Below are positions 18,843 through 27,520 of a DNA stretch of 64,000 bases, one piece after another. Numbering within the stretch: the stretch's first letter is position 1; each line of letters starts with the position of its first letter. Source of the DNA: Sphingopyxis sp. BE259 (GTDB taxonomy: Bacteria > Pseudomonadota > Alphaproteobacteria > Sphingomonadales > Sphingomonadaceae); NCBI RefSeq assembly GCF_031457495.1, contig NZ_JAVDWM010000001.1, positions 2,282,001 through 2,346,000 of the forward strand, in the 5' to 3' direction. A model generated the notes under the pieces. It was not told the DNA's origin. It did no database searches and saw nothing but the letters and a program-made list of their open reading frames with translations. Both the position numbers and the translations under genes were made by a program.

Positions 18843-19379
18843 ATGGCTGAGGCCGACGATGCCTCGATCATAAAGGCGGCAGTGGCGGGGAATCGCGACG
18901 CCTTCGCTGCATTGCTCCGGCGCCACTACGACCGCATCCACGGTCTCGCCTGGCATTTGACGGGGTCACGCGCCGACGCCGACGACATTGCGCAGGACGT
19001 CTGCTGCATCCTTGCCGAAAGGCTAAGCAATTTCCGCGGCGACGCCAAATTCACGACCTGGCTGTGCGCTATCGTCTATAACGCCTGCCGCGATTTCCGG
19101 CGGCGGCGCTCGGCCTTTGCGCGCTTTACCGGCAAGCTGGGCGTGATGGCCGGTCTTGCCAAAGGACCGGACGGCCGCGATCTTTATGACGCGATCTGGA
19201 TCGAGAGTGCCATCGCCCGGTTGAAACCCGAACTTCGCGACACCGCGATCCTGGTTGCCGCGCAGCAACTGACGCATGGCGAGGCGGCGCAGATTTTGGG
19301 GATCGCCGAAACGACGGTGTCGTGGCGGATGCACGAGATCCGGCGCCAACTCGCGCCCAAAGGCGGTCTGGACGCCTGA
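18843..19379 (+). CDS. ECF-type RNA polymerase sigma factor
   Basis: 178 residues with region 2 (AFAALLRRHYDRIHGLAWHL, then DADDIAQDVCCILAERL and FTTWLCAIVYNACRDFRRRR) and region 4 (LKPELRDTAILVAAQQLTHG, then AAQILGIAETTVSWRMHEI). It redirects RNA polymerase to a small regulon. Next on the same strand come a vWA/YfbK lipoprotein and a membrane-anchored TPR protein, an arrangement seen with other vWA-linked ECF factors. No classical zinc anti-sigma gene is beside it, so the TPR membrane protein may serve that role (inference). Confidence 0.92.
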   Translation: MAEADDASIIKAAVAGNRDAFAALLRRHYDRIHGLAWHLTGSRADADDIAQDVCCILAERLSNFRGDAKFTTWLCAIVYNACRDFRRRRSAFARFTGKLGVMAGLAKGPDGRDLYDAIWIESAIARLKPELRDTAILVAAQQLTHGEAAQILGIAETTVSWRMHEIRRQLAPKGGLDA

Positions 19380-19489
19380 CCCCACATCTTGCCGCAATTT
19401 TTTTCGCACGGCTGCCAAGGATTTCCGGCGCCGACACATCTCAGGCACATGCGGGCAATTTTGCACCGCTGTTGCCAGGGAGGCACTCC

Positions 19490-21265
19490 ATGTCCCGCTT
19501 TCATCTGATGCTCACCGCAGGCCTGTCTATCTCGCTCGTCACCGCCTGCTCGCCGTCGAACGATATTGCCTCGCCCGCATCGGCCCCGTCGCCCGATATT
19601 GTCACCACCGCCGAAGCCCCCGCGGTCGAGCAGGATTCGGGGGCTATCGTCGTGACCGGACGCCGCGCGAGCGACGCGGTGTACGACACGCCGGTCGCCA
19701 TATCGGTCGTTTCGTCTGAAAATCTCTCCGCCGCACCGCCCCCGGCCGCGCGGCACGTGATGGTGACGGGCAACTCGCTGTATGCGCCGCCGCGCGGCGA
19801 TGTGACGACACCCTATTACCAGGACGTCGGGCGCGACAAATTTACGGCGGCCGAGCAGAATATCTTCAAGATCGCGCGCGACGAACCCGTGTCGACCTTT
19901 TCGATCGATGTCGACACCGCGTCCTATTCCTTCGTTCGCGCTTCGCTGAACCAGAATGTCCTGCCCCAGCCCGCCGCGGTGCGGACCGAGGAACTGGTGA
20001 ATTATTTTCCCTATGACTATGCCCCAGCGCAAAGCGCCCAGCGACCCTTCAGCACCAATGTTGCGGTGTTTCCAAGCCCTTGGACCAAAGGCCGCAAACT
20101 CGTCCGCGTCGGGATCAAAGGCTATGCGATCGAGCGTGCAACACGGCCCCGCGCCAATCTGGTTTTCCTGATCGATACGTCGGGTTCGATGAACCACCCG
20201 GCCAAGCTGCCGCTGGTCAAACAGTCGCTGGCGATGCTGCTCGAACAACTCGACGCCAATGACCGGGTATCGATCGTTACCTATGCGGGTGGTGCTGGTA
20301 CCGCGCTGGAGCCGACCCCGGCGGGTCAGAAGAGCAAAATCCTGGCCGCGCTCGACCAGCTTGGCGCGGGCGGCAGCACCGCGGGCGCCGAAGGGATCCG
20401 CCAGGCCTATGCCCTCGCCGAACGCAATCTGGATCCACGCGGCGTCAACCGGGTCATTCTGGCGACCGACGGCGATTTCAACGTCGGCATCACCGACCGG
20501 AACGAGCTCAAGGGCTATATCGAGCGCGAGCGCGGCAAGGGTATTTTCCTCTCGGTCCTCGGCTTTGGCATGGGCAATTACAACGACGCGTTGATGCAGA
20601 CCCTGGCCCAGAACGGTAATGGCGCCGCAGCCTATATCGATACCATCGGCGAAGCACGCAAAACGCTGGTTGACGAAGCGACCTCGACGCTGTTCCCGAT
20701 CGCCAAGGATGTGAAAATCCAGGTCGAATTCAACCCCGCCACCGTCGCCGAATATCGGCTGGTGGGTTATGAAACGCGGATGCTGAAGCGTGAGGATTTC
20801 GACAATGACAAGATCGACGCCGGCGATGTCGGGTCGGGCCAGACGGTCACCGCGATCTATGAAATCGTGCCCGTCGGCGGGCCGCGTGCCAACGGCGACC
20901 TGCGCTATTCCCAGCCCGCCCCGCGGATCGCGGCGGCGGGGCAAGCCGGGGAATATGGCTTTGTCAAAATCCGCTACAAATTGCCCAAATCGGCGACCAG
21001 CCAACTGATCGCGACGCCGATCAACCGCATGGTCGAATTCGCGCGTTTCGAGGATGCGCCGCAGGACGCGCGCTTCGCCGCCGGGGTCGCATCTTTTGCC
21101 GAGTTGCTGCGCGGCGGCCGCTATAACGGATCGATGACCTATGACGACGTGCTGCACATTGTCGGCGGCGCGCGGGGCCGTGACGATTATGGCTATCGCA
21201 TGGAATTGGTCAATCTGGTCCGCGCCGCAAAATCAGCCGGCGCATTGGCACGACTGGAGCGGTGA
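19490..21265 (+). CDS. vWA/YfbK-domain lipoprotein with TonB-receptor-like N-terminal motif
   Basis: 591 residues. Start chosen at the ATG with an AGGGAGG 5-10 nt upstream; an upstream extension would overlap the sigma gene. Lipoprotein signal ending SLVTAC. Residues about 45-75 read GAIVVTGRRASDAV, then DTPVAISVVSSENLS, like the region at the start of a TonB-receptor plug. A vWA-type N-terminal domain (FSIDVDTASYSFVRASL) is followed by the vWA domain with a complete MIDAS: DTSGSM (near 228), GGSTAGAEG and ATDGDFN. The C-terminal YfbK/DUF3520 region follows (EVDEATSTLFPIAKDVKIQV-like). Envelope protein of unknown function, genetically linked to the sigma factor. Confidence 0.88.
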   Translation: MSRFHLMLTAGLSISLVTACSPSNDIASPASAPSPDIVTTAEAPAVEQDSGAIVVTGRRASDAVYDTPVAISVVSSENLSAAPPPAARHVMVTGNSLYAPPRGDVTTPYYQDVGRDKFTAAEQNIFKIARDEPVSTFSIDVDTASYSFVRASLNQNVLPQPAAVRTEELVNYFPYDYAPAQSAQRPFSTNVAVFPSPWTKGRKLVRVGIKGYAIERATRPRANLVFLIDTSGSMNHPAKLPLVKQSLAMLLEQLDANDRVSIVTYAGGAGTALEPTPAGQKSKILAALDQLGAGGSTAGAEGIRQAYALAERNLDPRGVNRVILATDGDFNVGITDRNELKGYIERERGKGIFLSVLGFGMGNYNDALMQTLAQNGNGAAAYIDTIGEARKTLVDEATSTLFPIAKDVKIQVEFNPATVAEYRLVGYETRMLKREDFDNDKIDAGDVGSGQTVTAIYEIVPVGGPRANGDLRYSQPAPRIAAAGQAGEYGFVKIRYKLPKSATSQLIATPINRMVEFARFEDAPQDARFAAGVASFAELLRGGRYNGSMTYDDVLHIVGGARGRDDYGYRMELVNLVRAAKSAGALARLER

Positions 21266-21451
21266 GGGCGGCGGCTTTGCTGCCAACGTCAGGATGCAGC
21301 GGCGATCGGGTACCGGCGCCGCTGTATCGACCGCCGCTCATTTCTGCGTATAAGACCCGATAATGCCGACGCCCCTGCCCCTCATTCCAGGCCTCCCCCT
21401 CGGCGTCGCTCGGCGCCATCGGGAAAGCCGGGCGGCTGACCGGAAACGCCG

Positions 21452-22519
21452 ATGATGCGCGACGACGATGTCAGGGCGGTCTTGCCAGAAGCGCCGCCGC
21501 CCGCGCCGAAGCGCCGTGAAGCTGCGATTGCAGAAGCCCTCGCGCGCTTCGACGGAATGCCCGCCGCAGGACGTGACCCCGTCCGGCCACCGGCGCCGTG
21601 GTGGACCACGCTCCGCCGTCCGCAGGCGGGGCTGTTCGCCGCCGCCGCGCTGGTGGCCGCGATCAGCCTGCCGTTCGCGTGGCAATCGCCGATTTCACCG
21701 GTTCCTGTGGCGGAGGAGCGGATCGCATCCGGCGCGAACGATGATGCGGCGCGCGTCAAAATAGTCGCCGCGGCGCCGCCGGTGGCGATGCGGGCGGTGA
21801 CGCCGCCTTTGGCGACGCCGGACACCTCCGACATCGCTCTACCGCCGCCCCGGTCGGACGACAGCGTGGCGGCGGCCAAGCCGATGCCGCCCCGCCAGGC
21901 TGCCCCCGCCGCACCCCCGCGCGTGATGGACACGCAAGATGCCGCGGCCATCGTGGTTCAGGGACGCGCTTCGCCGCAAGCCGTGCAGGAATCCCCGGTC
22001 GCGGTGTCGGTGGTGTCGTCCGAACAATATTCCAGCCCAAGCGAAGGGTCGATCGTCGTCACCGGCGCGCGCATCGCGCCCAGCCAGCCCGTGCGGCGCG
22101 GCGACTGGAACGCCTGCACGGTCAACGACCCGAACCGCGCCTTGTCGCAGTGCCGCAAGCTCGCCGACAGGGCGGCAAAAGCCGTGCGGAGCCAGGCCGA
22201 CATCCATCTTTCCGAAGGCCTGAGACAGGCGTGGAGTGGTGATCTGGACAAGGCTATCGCAGCGTTCGACGCGGCGCTTGCCATCGCGCCCGACCTTTCC
22301 GCCGCCTATCTCAATCGCGGCATTACCCATGACCGGCAAGGCGACAGCGCGGCCGCAATAGCCGATCTCGACCGTGCCATAAGATTGGCGCCGAAATCGG
22401 CGCGCGCCTATTACAACCGCGCCGTCTTGCTGCGAAAATATGGCGATGCGAAACGCGCGAGCGCCGATGAACAACAGGCCATCAATCTGGACCCGAGGTA
22501 TCAGGCGGTCCTGCGCTAG
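21452..22519 (+). CDS. Membrane-anchored TPR protein with TonB-receptor-like motifs; possible anti-sigma partner
   Basis: 355 residues. A short N-terminal cytoplasmic part (about 1-55) leads to a single membrane span (about 62-80, GLFAAAALVAAISLPFAW). The periplasmic part has AAIVVQGRASPQAV, SPVAVSVVSSEQYS and a second GSIVVTGARI, then at least three TPR repeats (GLRQAWSGDLDKAIAAFDAA; AYLNRGITHDRQGDSAAAI; AYYNRAVLLRKYGDAKRA). The motif segment is almost the same as in the vWA lipoprotein, so the two genes share a module. Topology and position after an ECF sigma suggest an anti-sigma or sensor role, but no known anti-sigma domain is recognised. Confidence 0.75.
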   Translation: MMRDDDVRAVLPEAPPPAPKRREAAIAEALARFDGMPAAGRDPVRPPAPWWTTLRRPQAGLFAAAALVAAISLPFAWQSPISPVPVAEERIASGANDDAARVKIVAAAPPVAMRAVTPPLATPDTSDIALPPPRSDDSVAAAKPMPPRQAAPAAPPRVMDTQDAAAIVVQGRASPQAVQESPVAVSVVSSEQYSSPSEGSIVVTGARIAPSQPVRRGDWNACTVNDPNRALSQCRKLADRAAKAVRSQADIHLSEGLRQAWSGDLDKAIAAFDAALAIAPDLSAAYLNRGITHDRQGDSAAAIADLDRAIRLAPKSARAYYNRAVLLRKYGDAKRASADEQQAINLDPRYQAVLR

Positions 22520-22637
22520 GCTTGCAAATTGCGTCGCAGCGTCTGGGCCGGGCACCCGCCCTTGTCAAAGATGTGGCGCGCCACTATCCCCCGCAAACAC
22601 CGCTTCGGCTCGTGCCAGCGGACGCCGCCACCAAAGA

Positions 22638-23417
22638 TTGCTTCCGCTGAACCCTGTTCCAGCCCCCCTCCCCGTCGAAGCGCTCAATATCGGGGCAGGA
22701 CGACGCGCGCTTGCCATCGGCCTGGCGGTTCTAATCCCGGCGATCTTGCTGCTCATGCTGCTCTCATTTGGTGTGGAAGCCCCGAGCGAAGACAGCCAGA
22801 CGCGCATCACCGTGGTCAACCTGGAGGCCAGCGAGATTGCCGATGAGGCGCCCGCACCAGGCAGCCCAGAGCCCCAACGGACCGAAAACCAACCTGCGCC
22901 GCCGCAGCCCGCCCCCGACGAACCGCTGCCACCCGTGCCCGCCAAACCGCTGCCCCCGCCGCCCGCCACACCGATCATCACCACGCCAGCCGAACGCCCG
23001 CCGCCGCCCGCGGCGCCCCGTATCCCGGCCCGCCCGCCCGGTGGACAGGTGTATGGGCCGCCGAACACGGGCGGCTCGTCGTCGTCATCGCGCGACAGCG
23101 AGCGGGTGGGCACCGCACCGAACGGCGAACCGCTCTATGCCGCGGCGTGGTATCGCGAACCGCGCGATGACGAGTTGCGCGGCTATTTGTCCACCGCCAG
23201 CGGACCCGGATGGGGACTGATCGCGTGCCGCACGGCGCCCGATTATCGGGTCGAGGACTGCGTTGCACTGGATGAATATCCGAACGGATCGCAGATCAAT
23301 CGCGCCGTCCTCGCCGCAGCATGGGCGTTCCAGGTGCGGCCGCCGCGCCTCGGCGGACGGCCACTGGTGGGCGCGTGGGTCAGGATCAGGATCGATTATG
23401 GCGTCCGGCGGCGTTAG
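22638..23417 (+). CDS. TonB-like energy transducer protein
   Basis: About 259 residues from a TTG at 22638; no ATG lies close in frame before the membrane span, so the start is uncertain. One N-terminal span (GLAVLIPAILLLMLLSFGV), a long Pro/Ala/Glu-rich periplasm-spanning linker (about residues 75-160, with runs such as PLPPVPAKPLPPPPATP), and a C-terminal ~95-residue domain ending in AAAWAFQVRPPRLGG, then AWVRIRIDYGVRRR, like the TonB C-terminal fold. TonB proteins transmit proton-motive force to outer membrane receptors. Its position after two proteins with TonB-receptor-like motifs is notable. No exbB/exbD is nearby. Confidence 0.7.
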   Translation: MLPLNPVPAPLPVEALNIGAGRRALAIGLAVLIPAILLLMLLSFGVEAPSEDSQTRITVVNLEASEIADEAPAPGSPEPQRTENQPAPPQPAPDEPLPPVPAKPLPPPPATPIITTPAERPPPPAAPRIPARPPGGQVYGPPNTGGSSSSSRDSERVGTAPNGEPLYAAAWYREPRDDELRGYLSTASGPGWGLIACRTAPDYRVEDCVALDEYPNGSQINRAVLAAAWAFQVRPPRLGGRPLVGAWVRIRIDYGVRRR

Positions 23418-23550
23418 GGGAGTCGGCAAGGATCGAAGCGCGCGGCGCTTTGCAGGCGCCGCGTTTTTTCTTCCAAGGTCGCCGCGCGCGGGCTCCGTCT
23501 TGTGATTGTCGCCGGGATGACATCCCGGCCCCGATCACAAGAGGAACCCG

Positions 23551-26500
23551 ATGCGCAACACTTTGCTGGCCACCACCTGTCTGGCCGCCCTGCTCTCGAC
23601 GACAGCCCAGGCCGAAACAACGATCACCACTGCGACCACCGCACCGGTGCGGACGGCGACGATCAAATCGGGCGCCCCCGACGACATCAAGATCACCTCG
23701 ACCGGTTCGATCAAGCCGACCAGCGGCACCGCGGTCACCATCGACAGCAACCATCGCGTCATCAACGAAGGCACGATCGAGATCGGCAACGCCAACGGCG
23801 CGCGCGGCATCGTCGCCAACGCCGGCACGGTCGGATCGATCACCAACACCGCGACCGGCAAGATCATCATCGACGAACCCTATGCGCCGACCGACATCGA
23901 CAATGACGGCGACATCGACGGCGCCTTTGCACTGGGCAGCAACCGCGTCGGCATCGCGACGCTCGGCGCCTTCACCGGCAATATCGTCAACAGCGGATCG
24001 ATCGCGATCGAGGGCAATGATTCGGCGGGCATCCGCCTGGGCGGCCCGCTGACCGGTAATTTCACCAGCGACGGCACAATTTCGGTGCTGGGCGACCGCG
24101 CGCTTGGCGTCGGGTTGCAGGATGTCACCGGCAATGTTCGCCTCGCAGGGACGATCGCCGCCACCGGCCTGGACGCGACGGCGGTCCGGCTGGCGGGCAA
24201 CATCACCGGCGCGCTGGTCGTTCAGGGCAATCTGACCGCTACCGGCTACCGCATCACCGCTGTGCCGGCTGACCCGTCGAAACTCGACGCTGACGATCTG
24301 CTGATCGGTGGCCCGGCGCTTTCGGTCGAGGGTAATGTTACCGGCGGCATCGTGCTGGCAGTGCCGCCAAAGGATGCGAGCACCACCGACAACGACGAGG
24401 ACAAGGACGGTATTCCCGACGACAAGGAGGGCAGCGCTGTTGTGCGCTCGTTCGGGTCGGCGGCGGCGGTGCGGATCGGGTCGGCGACGCAAAGCGTGAC
24501 GATCGGTCCGGTCGCGGGAACCGGTACCGGCCTGGGGCTGATCATCGACGGCGCCGTCGTCGGAAACGGGCTTTATGCCGGCAAGGACGGCAACGGGATG
24601 CAGATCGGCGGCCTCGGCGGCGCCGTGACGATCGCGGGCGGCATCGGCATCGGCACTACGGGTAGCGTGATCGCCCTGTCGAAAGATGTCGCCGCGACGG
24701 CGGTTCGCATCGGCAGCGGGGCGACGACACCCGAGCTGCGCAACGCGGGCAAGATCGAGGCGACAAGCACGGGTAATGTCGCCGGGTCGGTCGCCACCGC
24801 AGTCGTGATCGAAGCCGGCGGCAACGTTGCGCTGATCCGCAACAGCGGAGCGATTAATGCCAAGACCGGCGGCGACAACGGCACCGCCCGCGCCATCGTC
24901 GACCTGTCGGGCAGCGTCGGCACGGTCGAAAACAGCGGCACGATCAGCGCCGCCGGGGCGCTCGCCACCTCGGACCGCAACATCGCCATCGACCTGTCGG
25001 CCAATGCCACCGGCGCAACCGTCAAGCAGACCGCCGTCGCGTCGGGCATTGCTGCACCCAGCATCGTCGGCGACGTCCGCTTTGGCGGCGGCAACGACAT
25101 CTTCGACATCGCCGACGGGTCGGTAAAGGGCAACAGCGTCTTTGGCGGCGGCAACAACCGCCTGACGCTGTCGGGCGATGCGACTTACGCCGGCAACGCG
25201 CGCTTTGGCGCTGGCAATGACAGCATGACGCTGGCAGGCACGGCGAAATTTACCGGCGCGGCCGATTTCGGCGGCGGCACCGATACGCTGAGCATCGGCG
25301 GAACGTCGGCCTTTTCGGGCTCGCTCGCCAATGCCCAGGGGCTGGCGGTATCGGTCAGCGGCGGCACCTTTGACGTCACTGGCGCGGCGCGGATTGCGTC
25401 GCTGGCGGTCACCGACAAGGGGACGCTCGGCGTTCTGCTCGACACCGGCAGCACCGGCACTGCGTTACAGGTTACCGGCAACGCCAGCTTTGGCGCCGAG
25501 TCCAAACTCGCGCTGCGGCTGTCGAGCATCGAACAGGCCGAGGGACGGCATGTCGTGCTGACCGCCGGAACACTGACCGGCGCGAGCAACCTGACCGCGT
25601 CGCAGACGCTGCTGCCTTTCCTGTACAAGGGCACGCTGACCTCGAACGCGACCCAGTTGATCGTCGATGTGTCGCGGAAAAGCACGACCGAACTCGGGCT
25701 CAACCGGTCGGAAGCGGGCGCGTTCGATGCGGTGCTCGATGCGGTGATCGCCGACCAGAAGATCGAGGACGTCTTTCTGGGCATCACCAGCGGCGAACAA
25801 TTCCGTGGCCAGCTGGGCCAGATGCTGCCCGAGCATGAAGGCGGGGTGTTCGAAACCGTGACCTCGGGCTCGCGCGCGCTGTCGCGCCACCTGCAGGATC
25901 CCAACGCACCGTTCCAGGACGAAGGCAAATGGGGTTATTGGGTCAACCAAGCGGTTTGGGGGACGTCGAAAAGCGTTGGCGACACCGCAAGCTATGACGT
26001 TAGCGGCTGGGGCATCGGCCTGGGCGCCGAGATCAAGAGCGACGTCGGCAACTTCGGCGGCTCGATCGCTTTTCTCAGCGGCAAGGACGCCAATGGCAGC
26101 AACGCCAATGAAGTCAGCACCAGCCAGTTCGAAGGCGCGCTGCACTGGCGTCTGCGCTCCAATGGCTTCATGGCCAACGCGCGCGTATCGGGCGCGCCCA
26201 TCAAAATGAAGGGCACCCGCATCTTCAGCGCCGAGGCGGGCGCCGACGACATCGAAAAGACGATGAAGGGCAAATGGGACGGCACCCTGTGGTCGGCGTC
26301 GGGCTCGCTCGCTTATGATGCAGAAGCGGGAGGCATAACCATTCGCCCGATGGTGGCGGTCGATTATTTCAAGCTGACCGAAAAGGGCTATCAGGAAACC
26401 GGCGGCGGCAACGCACTCGACCTCAAGGTGCTGGGCCGCGACAGCGACGAGCTGGCGGTGTCGGGCACCGTGGCGCTCGGCATGGATTTCGGCGGTCTCG

Positions 26501-26763
26501 ACCAATATGACGGCTGGACGCGCTTCGAAATCGAAGGTGGCCGCCGCCAGATTGTCGGCGGCACCCTGGGCACGACCACCGCGTCGTTCAAGGACGGCAC
26601 GCCGTTCACCCTTACCCCCGATGATCGCACGAGCGGCTGGGTCGGCCGTCTCCGTGGCATTGCTGGCAATTCGGCCTTTCAGGTCGCCGGCGAAATGTCT
26701 GCGGAGGAACAGCAAAACCATATTGGTTGGGCGTTCCGTGCGAGTCTGCGGGTCGGCCTCTAG
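23551..26763 (+). CDS. Autotransporter (type Va) with haemagglutinin-like passenger
   Basis: 1070 residues. Signal peptide MRNTLLATTCLAALLSTTAQ (cut near AQA). A long passenger (about 25-700) rich in Gly/Asn/Thr repeats such as NSGTI, NTGTI and FGGGND, typical of a right-handed beta-helix. Two acidic inserts resemble calcium loops: DIDNDGDIDG (about 113-122) and DNDEDKDGIPDD (near 280). The autotransporter barrel occupies about residues 800-1070 (WGYWVNQAVWGTSK; GWGIGLGAEI; GWAFRASLRVGL at the end). It should be displayed on the cell surface. A strong hairpin follows the stop. Confidence 0.9.
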   Translation: MRNTLLATTCLAALLSTTAQAETTITTATTAPVRTATIKSGAPDDIKITSTGSIKPTSGTAVTIDSNHRVINEGTIEIGNANGARGIVANAGTVGSITNTATGKIIIDEPYAPTDIDNDGDIDGAFALGSNRVGIATLGAFTGNIVNSGSIAIEGNDSAGIRLGGPLTGNFTSDGTISVLGDRALGVGLQDVTGNVRLAGTIAATGLDATAVRLAGNITGALVVQGNLTATGYRITAVPADPSKLDADDLLIGGPALSVEGNVTGGIVLAVPPKDASTTDNDEDKDGIPDDKEGSAVVRSFGSAAAVRIGSATQSVTIGPVAGTGTGLGLIIDGAVVGNGLYAGKDGNGMQIGGLGGAVTIAGGIGIGTTGSVIALSKDVAATAVRIGSGATTPELRNAGKIEATSTGNVAGSVATAVVIEAGGNVALIRNSGAINAKTGGDNGTARAIVDLSGSVGTVENSGTISAAGALATSDRNIAIDLSANATGATVKQTAVASGIAAPSIVGDVRFGGGNDIFDIADGSVKGNSVFGGGNNRLTLSGDATYAGNARFGAGNDSMTLAGTAKFTGAADFGGGTDTLSIGGTSAFSGSLANAQGLAVSVSGGTFDVTGAARIASLAVTDKGTLGVLLDTGSTGTALQVTGNASFGAESKLALRLSSIEQAEGRHVVLTAGTLTGASNLTASQTLLPFLYKGTLTSNATQLIVDVSRKSTTELGLNRSEAGAFDAVLDAVIADQKIEDVFLGITSGEQFRGQLGQMLPEHEGGVFETVTSGSRALSRHLQDPNAPFQDEGKWGYWVNQAVWGTSKSVGDTASYDVSGWGIGLGAEIKSDVGNFGGSIAFLSGKDANGSNANEVSTSQFEGALHWRLRSNGFMANARVSGAPIKMKGTRIFSAEAGADDIEKTMKGKWDGTLWSASGSLAYDAEAGGITIRPMVAVDYFKLTEKGYQETGGGNALDLKVLGRDSDELAVSGTVALGMDFGGLDQYDGWTRFEIEGGRRQIVGGTLGTTTASFKDGTPFTLTPDDRTSGWVGRLRGIAGNSAFQVAGEMSAEEQQNHIGWAFRASLRVGL

Positions 26764-26783
26764 CCCCCCGGCCGGCCCCGCGT

Positions 26784-26824
26784 GCAAGGGGGAAGCGAGA
26801 CCCCTACCTTCGCTTCCCCCTTGC
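26784..26824 (+). terminator. Hairpin terminator after the autotransporter gene
   Basis: A perfect 15-bp inverted repeat (GCAAGGGGGAAGCGA with its complement) and an 11-nt loop begin 21 bp after the autotransporter stop. Only a weak T-rich tail (CATTTATGG) follows. It separates the autotransporter from the fecI-like gene. Confidence 0.75.
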
Positions 26825-26998
26825 CATTTATGGAAATGAACGAACACAGCGATGCTTGCACTAGCCCTCCCCTCCTTTCCGGTGCCGCGGTTGCGCGGTC
26901 GGGCGCGGACGCTATATGACGGCGTCATCAGGGGAACCGATGGCGCGCGCCGGGGCGGCGCGCCCCGACAGACAATGGCGTTCCAGAGCAAGCAATCG

Positions 26999-27520
26999 AT
27001 GACCAGTTCGCACGACCGAACCGACGCCGCGCAGGGCATCGAAGGCGTATTGCTCGCCAACCGGAGCCGGATCGTCCGGTTTCTGGAAGTGCGCGGCGCG
27101 GGCGACGCTGCCGAAGACCTGTTCCAGGATCTGTGGATGCGGCTGACCGATCGCCCGATCGGACCGATCGCCGACCCCCTGCCCTATGTCATGCGCGCCG
27201 CGAACAATCTGATGCTCGACCGCTACCGCTCGCTACGCCAGAGCGCACTGCGCGATCAGGCGTGGGGCGAAAGTGCGGCAGGTCACGAACCGTCAGCGGA
27301 AATCGCGCTGATCTCGCGCGAGCAACTCGGGCTGGTCGAAGCTGCAATTACCGCGACCGGTGAACGCCCGGCGCGCATCTTTCGCCGGTTCCGGGTCGAC
27401 GGCCTGGCGCAGCGCGATATAGCGAGCGAAATGGGGGTCAGCCTGAGCACCGTCGAAGCCGATTTGCGCAAAGTTTACGCGACACTCGCCGCGCTACGGA
27501 GGCAGTTCGATGCAGCCTGA
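26999..27520 (+). CDS. FecI-type ECF sigma factor
   Basis: 173 residues from the ATG giving MTSSHDRTDAAQG; an alternative ATG lies 24 bp upstream. Region 2 (RIVRFLEVRGAGDAAEDLFQ, then DLWMRL and ADPLPYVMRAANNLMLDRYR) and region 4 (RIFRRFRVDGLAQRDIASEM, then GVSLSTVEADLRKVYATL) are typical of iron-starvation-type ECF factors. It overlaps the fecR-like gene by 11 bases and the TonB receptor with a signalling domain follows, so this is a standard cell-surface signalling cascade. The inducing ligand is unknown. Confidence 0.93.
   Translation: MTSSHDRTDAAQGIEGVLLANRSRIVRFLEVRGAGDAAEDLFQDLWMRLTDRPIGPIADPLPYVMRAANNLMLDRYRSLRQSALRDQAWGESAAGHEPSAEIALISREQLGLVEAAITATGERPARIFRRFRVDGLAQRDIASEMGVSLSTVEADLRKVYATLAALRRQFDAA

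Noticed and set aside
19184..21157. A 657-codon open frame antisense to the vWA gene
   Set aside because: The opposite strand encodes an intact vWA domain with MIDAS; the antisense product is low-complexity and unlike any family.
25465..27060. A 531-codon antisense frame across the autotransporter 3' end
   Set aside because: It crosses a terminator hairpin and covers the barrel coding region; no domain recognised.
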